From contig JASAND010013454.1 of NCBI GenBank assembly GCA_030248195.1, forward strand, positions 20,241 to 84,240: a stretch of 64,000 nucleotides of DNA, written 5' to 3'. This DNA is from Trissonchulus latispiculum. Lineage: Eukaryota; Nematoda; Enoplea; Enoplida; Ironidae. A program made the position numbers and the translations under genes. Positions 35,230 through 46,262 of this stretch are shown one piece after another. How positions within the stretch are numbered: the stretch's first letter is position 1; every line of letters begins with the position of its first letter. The notes beneath the pieces are model-generated. The model saw only the letters and a program-made list of their open reading frames with translations. It made no database searches and was not told the DNA's origin.

Positions 35230-35800
35230 CCATTCATTAGTCCCCGCCCTCAGTGCTCAAAAGTCTGAAACCCGACGAATCGAGCTAAAATTTGGTATAG
35301 GTGTGTTTTTGACACGCTGAGTTCAAACATCACTAGGTTTTCCGATGTAGCGAAATTCGAGTTTTTCGATTCGTAAGCAGGACTAAGGAGAACCAAAAAT
35401 TTTTACCCCGAGTATGCTGAAAATTTGCTAAGACAGATTCTCTGGGGCGCAGAATACGAATCTGAACTCCGTTTTTCGATTCGATTATTCGTTAGTTCAG
35501 TGTATCCAAAGTCGTATCCTTAACGCCTTATCATTTATCTTGTACTGGGCTAACGAAAGATCGAATCGGAGAGTTCAATTCGGAGACAATTAAAAATGAA
35601 AATAAAAGAGAAGAAGAGAACCAGAAAATCCATGTATAGCAAATATTCAGTAAAATCAATGTCAAAAATTTTTGGGTTATTCTTTTTCCTCCACTACGAA
35701 TCGAAAACATTTAATTTCGCGAAATCGAAACACGAAACATTTTTTGATAATTGAAGTCAGCACTCAGCGTGGTCGAAAACGTACCCATGCCAAGTGTTAG
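35230..35800. mobile_element. Degenerate palindromic MITE copy
   Basis: Same arm words as 21668-22253 in inverted order (GAGCTAAAATTTGGTAT, TTTTTCGATTCGTAAG, then CGCGAAATCGAAA and GTGGTCGAAAACGTACCC). Ends are decayed. Its right end lies about 50 bp before the exon 2 acceptor. Confidence 0.6.
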
Positions 35801-35847
35801 CTTCATAATTGTATCATGCCTTCGAATTAATGTTTTCGTTGTTTCAG

Positions 35848-36174
35848 GTATATTCTAACGGTGTTCTGTCGCCAGCTGCATCCGGTGAAAAGCTTAGTGC
35901 GAACGGAGAGACCAAGTCTCAGATCACACCTGGAGAAGTAGATCCATCTAATCAGTCAGACAGCTTCCTTTCCAACGGCGACTCTGTATCGGAATCAAGT
36001 CCACTTCTGTCCATATCTAGTCCAATTGTTGCTAAGCTGACCAATGGTAACTCTCCTTCCCCGAAGCAGACACAACAGTCCAGCTCGCCTTCTCAGCAAG
36101 CCTCTTCCGCTGCGGCATTCCTTGCGGCTACGCAACTCCGGGCTTCACTCTTCAGTCAGATCTTTTCTGCCCAG
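35848..36174 (+). CDS. NR2C-like receptor, exon 2
   Basis: 109 codons, phase 0 at both ends: TTTCAG|GTATAT and GCCCAG|GTTGGT. Encodes the N-terminal A/B region, rich in Ser, Asn, Gln and Pro, ending ATQLRASLFSQIFSAQ. Codon use and the open frame differ clearly from the surrounding intron. Confidence 0.85.
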
Positions 36175-37422
36175 GTTGGTAATTTTAAACTGGAGTAGTG
36201 CCTCATTTTACAGTTAGTGCCTATACACAGTTTGATAAATATTAGGCAAATTGAAAAAATTTAAAATATACGAATGTTCAATGCCGGCTCTTCCTTCCTC
36301 CGACGTACAGTACAGAAAGTTTGCTCATTGGGGATTTTATAAATCTTTTATCGGATGGCAACCAGTTTGTCACCTGTGTGAACGAATATTTTCGACAAAC
36401 ACTGCAACATTAACGCTTAGTTGATCTGCTATTATAAGAATAGCAGGTAAATAATTTACCCAGTACCCCTTCGCAAGAATTGACAGCGGACCAGAGAGTC
36501 TTGCAGTTGGGTTTCGGCTCGGGCAAGACATGGCTGCTGGCATAATGCAGATATCGAATGGTGATATCGAATGCTTATCGCACTAGAGGAGAGAGCTTTC
36601 ACGACTCCTAAAAATGTAAGGTGGGCGCAAAACTAGAATGAATCACTTTTCTTACAAGAAAATAATTCGACTGTTTACTGTATGCTTAGTTTGGTACTTT
36701 GTTTGATTGAGCAGCTACTGGTGTGCTTTTCCTGAATTGTGGTGCAATTTCTCAGAATGTTTAAGCTCTCTGTTGTAGAACTTTTGCTTGTTTTTCGTTT
36801 AGCAAACATATAATCTATATATAGTGTTAACAAACATATAATAGTATATATGCAGTAGGGGTGTCAAATGCAAAACTGAGTCTTATCTTATTCTAATAAT
36901 TAGTCGGACGAAATCCGTATTATGCGAGAATGACACTTGGTGGTGACGGATTCTGTGATTTCTCTGGTCTTAACTTTGGTATAAGTAGTTATCTACTTAA
37001 ACGCCTTGATTTGACATGGACATGCGAAGCCAGTGTGAGCTGGTAGAATAAAAATGAGAGGAAACTGCAGTTTTCTTTGGTCTTGCATGGGTGGTAAATT
37101 TGTTTCATTACTTGGTAAAAGCTTTTGTTATGTATTTTGTGAACAAATCTAGTGTTCTAAGGATTATGTTGAGAGATTGGGATTTGAGATGATTTTCAGT
37201 TTCTCTTGTTGAAATTGTTTCCAGAAGTCGTCTCGTTTGTTTGGTACAGTTTTCGCTTCAACGTTTCAGAAATTCGTTTAGAACTTATAAGGAAGACATC
37301 GATTTTATGCACTAGTCTTCGAGAGCAAACGATTGAAATACATTTATTCTCGCAGCTTTTACAGTACCTGTGGCTTCTTTCAACTCAAAATTCAAATTAT
37401 TCTCAACATGGATCTGTGACTG
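36175..37422. other. Intron 2, no feature seen
   Basis: AT-rich, no supported ORF or repeat. Confidence 0.4.
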
Positions 37423-37650
37423 TGTAAGCGAAGCAGGCATAGGAAAGATTGATAAGCCTGTAACGAGAGTTCAACTGATGGCCCTGTGGTGTAGTTGGTT
37501 AGCATGTCTGCTACGGAGTCAGAAGGGCCGTGGTTCGAAACCCGGCTGGGCAGTTCCTGGAGCAGACATGCTAACCAGCTACACCACAGGGCCATCAGTT
37601 GAACTCCCGCTTACAGGCTTATCAATCTTTCTTATGCCTGCTTCCCTTAC
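37423..37650. repeat. Head-to-head SINE palindrome
   Basis: Two SINE head-plus-tRNA halves in inverted orientation meet at about 37545. Left: GTAAGCGAAGCAGGCATAGG to the B box GGTTCGAAACC; right arm is the inverse without the T arm. The left tRNA-like core (about 37479-37552) has anticodon loop TACGGAG and a mismatched acceptor stem. Confidence 0.7.
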
Positions 37651-38255
37651 AACTGTATCCTGACGTCAACGGTCGTCTCTATTAGGTATGCTCAAACCTC
37701 AAGAATACCTAAATTCAGCTAAATTTAAGTCTCTAAACTAGATTTATGTCATATGTATATGACATATGTATGTAGAATCTGGAAGTTAAGCCAGCCAAAT
37801 TTTACTTCAGATTAAGTTCTCACTTCCCGTGGTTATGGAAAAAGTATACAAATGCATTCTTTTTATTATCTTTTATATTCTGAAAGCAAATATAGACGTT
37901 GGCTATCTTCATATATGTATTCTCTCAGTCCGGTTTGTTCTATATATCCGACGATATCAATATATACCAATTAAGCCGAAATTATAAATATATATCTAAA
38001 ACAGTTATACAATCGTTAATGACATTCCAGGCATTCTCGAATCCTAAATTTCTCAGATACTTTACCGTAGTTCAATTTCTTTTTATGTATCCTTGTGGTC
38101 TTGTTAGTTTATCTATAGTTTTATCATGCTCTCATGCACCCACCCATCCAAACGTTACAACTTTTTTCCAGTTGGTGGATTCCTCCGACAAATTGCTGGC
38201 AAAACTACTGGACAATATCTGTTTTCCTTTTGTGAGCTCTCAATTGTCAATTCAG

Positions 38256-38590
38256 TAGAGATGAGCATTTCGGCCCGTCGGCCCCGCCCGGGCCGAGCAA
38301 GGATTTGGAGCGGGCCGGGCCGGGCCGAGAAATTTTTTAACTGCGGGCCGGAGCGGGCCGAAACAGGCCGGATCGACCCTCGAAAAGTTGTGAAATCACG
38401 AAAATATTTATGCATTCTGGTTAATTTACAGCAAAAGTTAACATTTCGTAGCATAATATAGCGTTTCCACCATGCATTGAAGCCTTTGTTATAAAGACAT
38501 AAATATTTTGTTATATAGACATAAAATTGTTAGTAAAATTTTGGAAATTTTCTGTTGGCGGGCCGGACCGGGCCGAATTTTGTTAAAAAT
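38256..38590. mobile_element. Truncated GGCCCG-rich MITE copy
   Basis: Starts TAGAGATGAGCATTTCGGCCCG as in the family at 59861-60245 and 51651-52458, with inner GCATTGAAGCCTTTG words, but has no inverted CTCATCTCTA end. Confidence 0.6.
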
Positions 38591-39472
38591 TGAATTGAAT
38601 TTAGTACAGAAGCAAAGAAAAAGACTTAATTTCTGTACGTAATTGACGACAGTAACACCGCACTGGTATTAGGTTTCAAAAAGATGTCAATATGTATCAA
38701 TATACTTTGCTGCTTATACATAGTTTCATTAATTACTGACTTTTTACCAAAGCAAGTACCTTCGACTAAAATCGGAGATGATTAAGAACTCGAATTATCC
38801 TCGTGTATAAAGAAAGAAAAATAAGGGGAATTTTGATGACAGTAAGCTGGCAGAAAATAATCTTTCAATAATCTTTGAATAGGATATGAACCAATTGGTG
38901 GACGACAACTTTGGATTAAACACACGCTTATTCTAATGTGCTAAGTAGTGGGTTTAAGATTTATCCTTAGCTGAGGTATAAATCTGGAACCAACGGTGCT
39001 GTTGATCTAACTCCACCAGTCAGTGTAATCCCTGACTGTTATAAACCATAGACATGGCTTTACATTAACATTTTCCTTATCCTGAGCTGCACTAGTTTAT
39101 GGAGAAATGAAAGAAGAAGCTGTCTCAGGCTAAGGCTGCAGAATGATTTTGAATTTTTAGAACGTATCGTATATATTTGGACTTCAAGTTTGATGGTCAT
39201 CTTTAGTTTAAACATAAAGTTAGGTAAACCTAACTTGTAAGACCGTCGTAAACCCCAATTTGCTCCCTGATAGGATTAAACTGATTATCCCCGATTAGTG
39301 ATTAAGTATTTTATAGGAATCGCCCTAGGTAACATGTTCTATTTAGGTATTTCCTGCTTCGCGTAAGAGTAGAGTACCACACGAACGGCATCACGGAACG
39401 TAGGCGACATCGCAGGTATTGGCGCTGATCACATATTGATACAATATACGTGTAGACAATAAACATGTATAT
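38591..39472. other. Intron 2, no feature seen
   Basis: No supported element. Confidence 0.35.
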
Positions 39473-39695
39473 GTCACCGTAAAACTGTAGAATCAGGAAT
39501 TCTGCAGAATTACTGAACTTTTCAGGAATTCTACTGAATTCCTGAACATTTCAGTAAAACTGTAGCATTACGGTGTAACTTGAGTCAAGTTTCGCCGTAA
39601 CTCTACGGTTTTACTGAAATTTTCAGGAATTCTGCAGAATTCCTGAAAATTTCAGTAATTCTGTAAAATTCCTGATTCAACGGTTTTACGGTGAC
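39473..39695. repeat. 223-bp palindromic MITE
   Basis: Ends GTCACCGTAAAAC and GTTTTACGGTGAC are perfect inverses; inside, CAGGAATTCTGCAGAATT and related words alternate so the whole unit can fold. Flanked by TATAT on both sides. Confidence 0.65.
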
Positions 39696-39700
39696 CTATG

Positions 39701-39830
<130 letters not shown>

Positions 39831-40949
39831 TTCGTTTCGGCAATTAAATGAATTTAAACATAACAAAGGTTAGATAAGCCTGACTTATAAGTCGTATAAC
39901 TTATGTCGTAAACCTCAATTTACTGTCTGATAGGATTAAACTGGTCATCCAAACTTTGGGCAGTATTAAGATTCAATCTGGCAAAACTTCAAAATTTATT
40001 AAATTTCACTTTGTGCCTAAGTTGATAGCTTCCATAGAAAATTGTTACACTTTTATATACATTTTCATTTTGGCATCTTCGCAGTCTTGTATTCCAATAC
40101 CGTGCAATAATATGCTGCTTCTTATAGTTCCTAATCCTGGGATCTTTTAAGTACACACACAGGCAATTTAATAATTTACCGGTTTGGTATACATACATAC
40201 GCAAGCATCAACTGCAGAGCTTACATTGTCGGCATGTTACTTGTATATGAATTTTAAATGGATTAAAGTATGTATGGAAATTAATTTCAATGGAAGGGCA
40301 GCCATTGAAGGTAACTGTTAATATTTGTTAATAATCACATAGGGTAGAATCATAGGGGTGGAGGAGGGGGGGATGCTTGAGCAGGCTATCCCATGAACTA
40401 AAATGGCGTATCCCCAGTTTGTCCATTCCGCAGTTTGTCAACTCCCCAGTTTGTCAGCTCTAATCGCGATAATTAGTGCCGTCCCCAGTTTGTCAACTCT
40501 TTTTCCTTCCATCCCCAGTTTGTCAACTCTTTTTCTGTTCATCCCCAGTTTGTCAACTGTTTTCCACACTATCCCCAGTTTGTCAACTCTTTTTCAGTGT
40601 ATCCCCAGTTTGTCAACTGTTTTTCATTCCATCCCCAGTTTGTCAACTCTTTTTCTGTTCTTCCCCAGTTTGTCAACTGTTTTCCACACTATCCCCAGTG
40701 TGTCAACTCTTTTTCAGTGTATCCCCAGTTTGTCAACTGTTTTTCATTCCATCCCCAGTTTGTCAACTGTTTTCCACACTATCCCCAGTTTGTCAACTTT
40801 AAATTTGTTTGTTCTTTAAAATATGTAGTTGCATAAATCTAAAACTGCAATGTATACTGTGTGGTAGCACATATCATAAAACAAGCAAATTACAGTACAA
40901 GTAAAATTATATATACATTAAAATTAAATTTTCGTACAATGTTCAAGTT

Positions 40950-41278
40950 CTAAATAGCATCGGGGCTCTGAAAGGCAATCGCTTTCAAATACTGAACAGG
41001 AGTTTTCATTTCAATTTCGGTCATAATTCTCATCAACTGTCGGTTCACGCGCTGGTAATCGGCATTTTTTGGCGGTAACTGATGGCCCGTTTGGTGACGA
41101 GAAATGTCGTCTGAAATTTTGTTGTGCTCCTTCATCATTTGTCTGAGGAACCTAAATACATTCGGATGAGGAGTAGCAATGAACCTATTCAGACGAGAAT
41201 GCCAACCCTCCACGTGATTATTCGTTCGGATTTCCACGAGATACCATAACCAACTCCTTTCGAAGGAAGCCGAATTTC
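40950..41278 (-). pseudogene. MULE transposase C-terminal exon (fragment)
   Basis: An acceptor-like GATTTTTAG (AG at 41280-41279) is followed by an open frame to a stop at 40950. The product contains the RTNNHVEGWHSRLNRF and HPNVFRFLRQMMKE patterns typical of the C-terminal part of Mutator-like (MULE) transposases in animals. The catalytic core is missing; a nested element sits about 36 bp upstream of the acceptor. Confidence 0.75.
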
Positions 41279-41315
41279 CTAAAAATCAAGAAGTTCGTCA
41301 GCCATACCCCTCAAG

Positions 41316-42027
41316 CAAGAGTGCATAATTGCACTATATATAAGAGGAAGAGTAAGCCACTGGAGCGCTCCTCTTCTTGGCATTGTGTAACGGTGCTCCG
41401 ACCACAATACGCGAATGCTCCCCCGTTTGGTGGGGGGGTAGCTCTCTTCGACAAAGCATACCCCCCTCCGTTTGGTGGGGGTAGCAGAAAAGAGGTCCCC
41501 GTTTGGGGGGGCAGCCAACAGCCAATCAGATTGCAGAGACCCCCTCCCTGTTTGGTGGTGGGGTGTAGCAGAGGATTACGGTAGTTTTTGTTCTATTTGA
41601 AAAAGGGTCCCCGTTTGGTGGGGGTATGCAAAAGGGGTCCCTGCGTGTGGGGGGGGGTAGGCAAAAGAGGTCCCCGTTTGGGGGGGAGGTCGCCAGCAGC
41701 CAATCAGATCAGCCAATTTCAGCCTGACTTGGCGACCCACCCCAAACTGGGACCCCCTTCTGCCTACCCCCCCACCAAACGGGGACCCCTTTTGCATACC
41801 CCCCCACCAAATGGGGACCCCTTTTGCATACCCCCCCACCAAATGGGGACCCCTTTTGCATACCCCCCCCCCCCCGCCAAACGGGGAGGGGGTATGCTTG
41901 TCGACCCCCCCACCAAACGGGGGAACATTCGCGTATTGTGGTCGGAGCACCGTTACGCAATGCAGTGAAGAGAAGCCCTCTAGTGGCTTACTCTTCTTCT
42001 AATATATAGTGCAATTATGCACTCTTG
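41316..42027. mobile_element. Nested foldback element with CCCCGTTTGGTGGGG arms
   Basis: Perfect 7-bp TSD CCTCAAG at 41309-41315 and 42028-42034. Terminal inverted repeats CAAGAGTGCATAATTGCACT, extended through AAGAGTAAGCCACT and a stretch CGGTGCTCCGACCACAATACGCG, then G/C-rich units with CCCCGTTTGGTGGGG and GCAAAAGGGGTCCC. Seven-base duplications occur in P-superfamily (Galileo-type) foldback elements. The overlapping ORFs are repeat translations. Confidence 0.85.
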
Positions 42028-42422
42028 CCTCAAGTATACTGAATATTTCATGTCGTATGACCCGAATAGGCTTAATTTAAATATGCAAATTAGATTTGCC
42101 GTATCTTGTTTAGTTTCCGTATATTCCATAGTTTAAGCGTTTAACTTGCTGCCATATTGTCCTAGATAGATCAAACTTAAACTCAAGTTGACAAACTGGG
42201 GATAGTGTGAAAAACAGTTGACAAACTGGGGATGGAATGAAAAACAGTTGCCAAACTGGGGATGAACCGAAAAAGAGTTGACAAACTGGGGATGGAAGGA
42301 AAAAGAGTTGACAAACTGGGGATGGCACTAATTATAGGGAATAGAGTTGACAAACTGGGGAATTGACAAACTGGCGAGTTGACAAACTGGGGACAAACCA
42401 CTAAAACTTTTGAGTGGCTTGT

Positions 42423-43665
42423 CAGGGATGGAAACTGGGTCACTTTTTGTGACCCATGACCCACACGACCCAAACGCAAATTTGACCCACCCAGACCCAA
42501 GGCGACCCATAAAATTTTAAAATTTGGTGACCCAGACCCAAATGACCCAAACGTTTTCGTGACCCAGACCCAACTGACCCAAGAATTTTTGTGACCCAGA
42601 CCCAAATGACCCAATAGATTAACGTGGCCCAGACTGATTTTACCTAAACGTGGTTGTCCTTTTGTGCAGTAATTTTAAAACACCGTAAATTTTGAAAAGA
42701 GGCAAGAATAAGAGATCTTTTACGCTTTCCCCCAGCCCTAACTTTTGTTTTTTTGAATCCAGAATAAGTACATTTCACTCTTTTTGTGAAACTAAATCGA
42801 CAGTTTGTTTTTTACAAAAATCAGTTAAACATGGACCGGCGGTTTTCAATTTCGATTCATTAGATTTGCAACCTCAGACAAGGACCCGGTTTTTAAAGAA
42901 AATGTGAGACGAGGGATCTCTCGCGATTTCCCCAAAAGCCATAACTTCTGATTCTTTTTGTAACCTTTGATTAACTTTTGCTCGTCCTGGCCTGGAAGGC
43001 CTATGAGGTCAACTATATAATGTGTGATAGTATAGACAAGGAGTGAGCGACAAGGTCCACTCCACACACTGCACATATGAGAACCCTATGCCGGTGGAAA
43101 GTTTGTAGCATGTATTCAAAAAGCTGATCACTCAAGATCACTGGTAAAAGCTAAGGGTCCTAACGAAATTTCAAAGCTTTTCTTGTTATGATTCTATATT
43201 TCAAAATCCATAGAAATGTGTTCACCATGTTACGTGGCTTTTACTATATGAACCCGCTGAAATAAAATGGATTAAAAAATAAAAATAAAAACCCGCAACT
43301 CACACTTAATTCGACTATTTCTGCGAAGCGGGTAATAAATTCAATAAAATGGTTAGTGATCGCGCCGAAGGCGCGAAAATTTTTTAAGGAACACTGGGTT
43401 TTATTTTAAAATTGGCTAAATTTCCACCAGAAAAATTGAAACTGGAAGCTACTTTAAATATTGGCAAGACCCTATGACCCAGACCCAAAATGACCCACTA
43501 AAATTTGCTGACCCACACCCAAAGTGACCCACAGGAAGCTTGACCCAGACCCATATTGACCATACGGTTTCACAAAATTAGTGACCCAAGACCCAGTGAC
43601 CCAAGCAAAAATGGCGACCCAAACGACCCATGACCCAATGACCCATGACCCAGTTTCCATCCCTG
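42423..43665. mobile_element. Non-autonomous hAT element with GACCCA repeats
   Basis: Perfect 8-bp TSD TGGCTTGT at 42415-42422 and 43666-43673. Terminal inverted repeats CAGGGATGGAAACTGGGTCA. Subterminal arrays of GACCCA/TGACCCAAA words stand at both ends (42455-42630 and 43475-43645). Internal sequence has no transposase. Confidence 0.9.
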
Positions 43666-43673
43666 TGGCTTGT

Positions 43674-44121
43674 ACCTTAAGAATGAATTAACGAAATGTT
43701 TCGGAATATTAATGTTAATTTTATTGAAAGTTTTGATGTTCTCATAGGTCTTCGGTTTTAGAAAAGATTTCAAAATGTTGGCCTATTTTTAGGAACAATT
43801 AAGATCTATAACTAAAAACTTCGGCGAAGCCGGAAATTTTTTAAAAAGTTAAGTGTAAAAACTAACTTTTTCCGCCATTTCTGGTCACTCCTTGTCCATT
43901 TTCCTTACTCCTCCTCCCCGACAGAGGTAAGGCTGGCACCATCTCCGGGGGGCTTGGACACCCTCTAGACCCCCCGAATTAACCACTATGGTTATCATGT
44001 AAAATTCTATACTGCCAGTTGCTCATATTCCTGCTTTGTTGTGCTTATGTTCGTTTCATTGAAAGCTTTGACTTTACATATGTACACGTATGCAGTTTTC
44101 CGTAAATCTTTGATTTATACA

Positions 44122-44182
<61 letters not shown>

Positions 44183-45030
44183 TCCTTTTCAAAATAAATA
44201 TTGAGGAACAATTAGATTTATGCATTTGTATGCTACTGCTGAAAGACATTGTTCTGACATGTCAGCTCCAGCCCATGTATTAATTTAATAGGTATACAGT
44301 TATATGTGGAAATGAACGGCATAGGGAGGGATTAGGTAACTTTTAAGCTTACCTTCCATCCCGTTTTGGAATAGAGTTATGTAATTAGTACATGTATGTA
44401 AATTTAAAAGAATATGTAAAATGTTCATATACTAATGCAACATATTCAAAATGAATAAATAAGCTTGTAATAAACAGAACAGAAGGTAAGCTTTAGGTCC
44501 CTTCCCTCCCACCCAAACTCGGAACTTGCAAAGGTCGAGAGAATAGGGGGCGGAGAGGTATTATATATATTCCCAGTTTTCAACTCGACTAGCTGAGTTA
44601 AACTCCAAATATTCACGTATGTCGAAACCGTCTGAATCCGAAAATAAAACTTTGTCTACCGATTTTTTTGGAGAACGAGAAAGCTAAAGATCGACATTAG
44701 TTAGCTGAACCAATTTAATTCCAATGTTTGGGTTGGACAGTTCTAGGAACCATAGCTAGTTGTGACCCTTATCCGTAGTGGAATTAAGGGAACACGTGGA
44801 AGTGTACCACTTCCATAATTGGGTCTGGTGGTGACGGGCCACAAAATAATAAATATTTTTGAATTGCCATTGTCTGCTGTTTCTATTTGTATTATCAACG
44901 CTTCCTTATTTCCCTATAATGAACCAGAGTTTAAGTTGTCGTAGGTTGCACGATGTCGCGTTTATTTCAGTATATATAGGTATTTCACATTTTCAGGATA
45001 TTACCGTTCATTAAAGAAGAATTTTTAGTT
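43674..45030. other. Intron 2, only microsatellite seen
   Basis: Contains (TTA)n at 44123-44183 and no other supported feature. A TTCGGCGAAGCCGGAA palindrome lies near 43820. Confidence 0.4.
44123..44183. repeat. (ATT)n microsatellite
   Basis: About 20 ATT units. Confidence 0.95.
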
Positions 45031-45038
45031 CTAAACAC

Positions 45039-45843
45039 CAGTGATGGAACCGGGTCACTTAAGCTTGACCCGGTGACCCGGTGACCCGGTAGAGCCCTGA
45101 CCCGGTGACCCGATGACCCGGTGACCCGGTTTTCCAGAAAATTCCAAAATCTGCAAAAAATTTCTGATTTTGCCTAAGAACGCTAAATTTTTGGCTTCCG
45201 TGTTCCATCACCACCCCAAAAAGAATAACTATGACGTACATGCATTTGCTGTATGTTTTTTAATATGCATTTGATGGTAGCTGTAGTTTTTCTAAATTAA
45301 TGCGATTTTAATTGCAACACCAATTTATCCGATAATTTTGTAGTTCTAATATGTCACTAATATGTCTATATCTAACATGTCTAGCATTTGTCCATGAACA
45401 CGGAGCATATACTTTAAAAATTTGGTTTTTCATTATCTATTGCGTTAAATTAAATTAAATTAAATTGTTCACTTACTTCAACGTTTACCTGGTTTCGAAA
45501 ATAATCTGAAAAACATATTCTACTGAATACAGTTCTGTAATAATCATAAAAACCTATAAAAGCTAGACAATAATTTGGCAGACAGACAGATTCAAATAAC
45601 ATCACGCTGCGAAAATGCTCAAGACTAAAGTATAAAAAAGCCAATTAATATTGGACATTGAACAAAAATGTAAGCTGAAATTTTAGCTTGGTAAGTCAAA
45701 AATTTCAAAAATTTGAGGTAAATTCAGAAAACCGGGTCAAGACCGGGTCGAAGCTCTTGACCCGGTGACCCGGTGACCCGGTCCAAAAAGTGACCCGAAC
45801 TGACCCGGTGACCCGGTGACCCGGTGACCCGGTTCCATCTCTG
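45039..45843. mobile_element. Non-autonomous hAT element with GTGACCCG repeats
   Basis: Perfect 8-bp TSD CTAAACAC at 45031-45038 and 45844-45851. Ends CAGTGATGGAACCGGGTCA and TGACCCGGTTCCATCTCTG. Subterminal arrays of GACCCGGT at both ends. The right end lies 34 bp before exon 3. A decayed relative is at 57225-58010. Confidence 0.9.
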
Positions 45844-45877
45844 CTAAACACAATTTAATTTTGTAATCTACTTTTAG

Positions 45878-46162
45878 ACCGCTGCTTTGAGTCAGCACAA
45901 ATCGGCGGAGCTTACTGCTGAATCAGCTGTTGGCGAGTCGGCATCGCCTGGATCCTCAGTTGCGTCAATCCTGGGTGGAACAGGGACATCAGCCACAGGA
46001 CCCGCCCTTTTGTTGGGGTGCAGCGGCGGTCTGGGTGCTTCACCTGCATCCACAGCTTCTAGTCACGGGATCAGTGGCCCTTCAGCCACGCCTATGCTGC
46101 AGAAAATGGTGCAGCGTGTGGCTGCAGCCGCTGCAGCACAGGAAAACACTGCTCTAAGTCAG
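45878..46162 (+). CDS. NR2C-like receptor, exon 3
   Basis: 95 codons, phase 0 to 0: CTTTTAG|ACCGCT and AGTCAG|GTGGGA. Ser/Gly/Thr/Ala-rich A/B region ending in an alanine run (RVAAAAAAQENTALSQ). Confidence 0.85.
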
Positions 46163-46262
46163 GTGGGAGTTGATTTGGTATTGTATACATATATGTACTG
46201 TTTACCTTGGTCGTATATGTACAATATTGAATCTTCTGTTGATATCATCAATTGTACAAAAC

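Larger units (their letters stand above)
40405..42399. mobile_element. MULE-like foldback element with CCCCAGTTTGTCAACT arms
   Basis: Left arm (40405-about 40800) is a tandem array of about 38-bp units CCCCAGTTTGTCAACT plus a variable spacer (TTTTCCACACTAT, TTTTTCATTCCAT and others). The right arm (42184-42399) has the same units inverted, including the matching unique insert AATTAGTGCC / GGCACTAATT. Flanks ACTAAAAT (40397-40404) and ACTAAAAC (42400-42407) match at seven of eight bases. Between the arms lies a MULE transposase fragment and a nested foldback element. Confidence 0.75.

Noticed and set aside
40403..40836. Regularly spaced 16-bp repeats resembling a CRISPR array
   Set aside because: Eukaryotic context, repeated spacers, and an inverted counterpart array at 42184-42399 show it is a foldback-element arm.
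41279..42009. Several overlapping Pro/Gly-rich ORFs on both strands
   Set aside because: Translations of the CCCCGTTTGGTGGGG arms of a foldback element.
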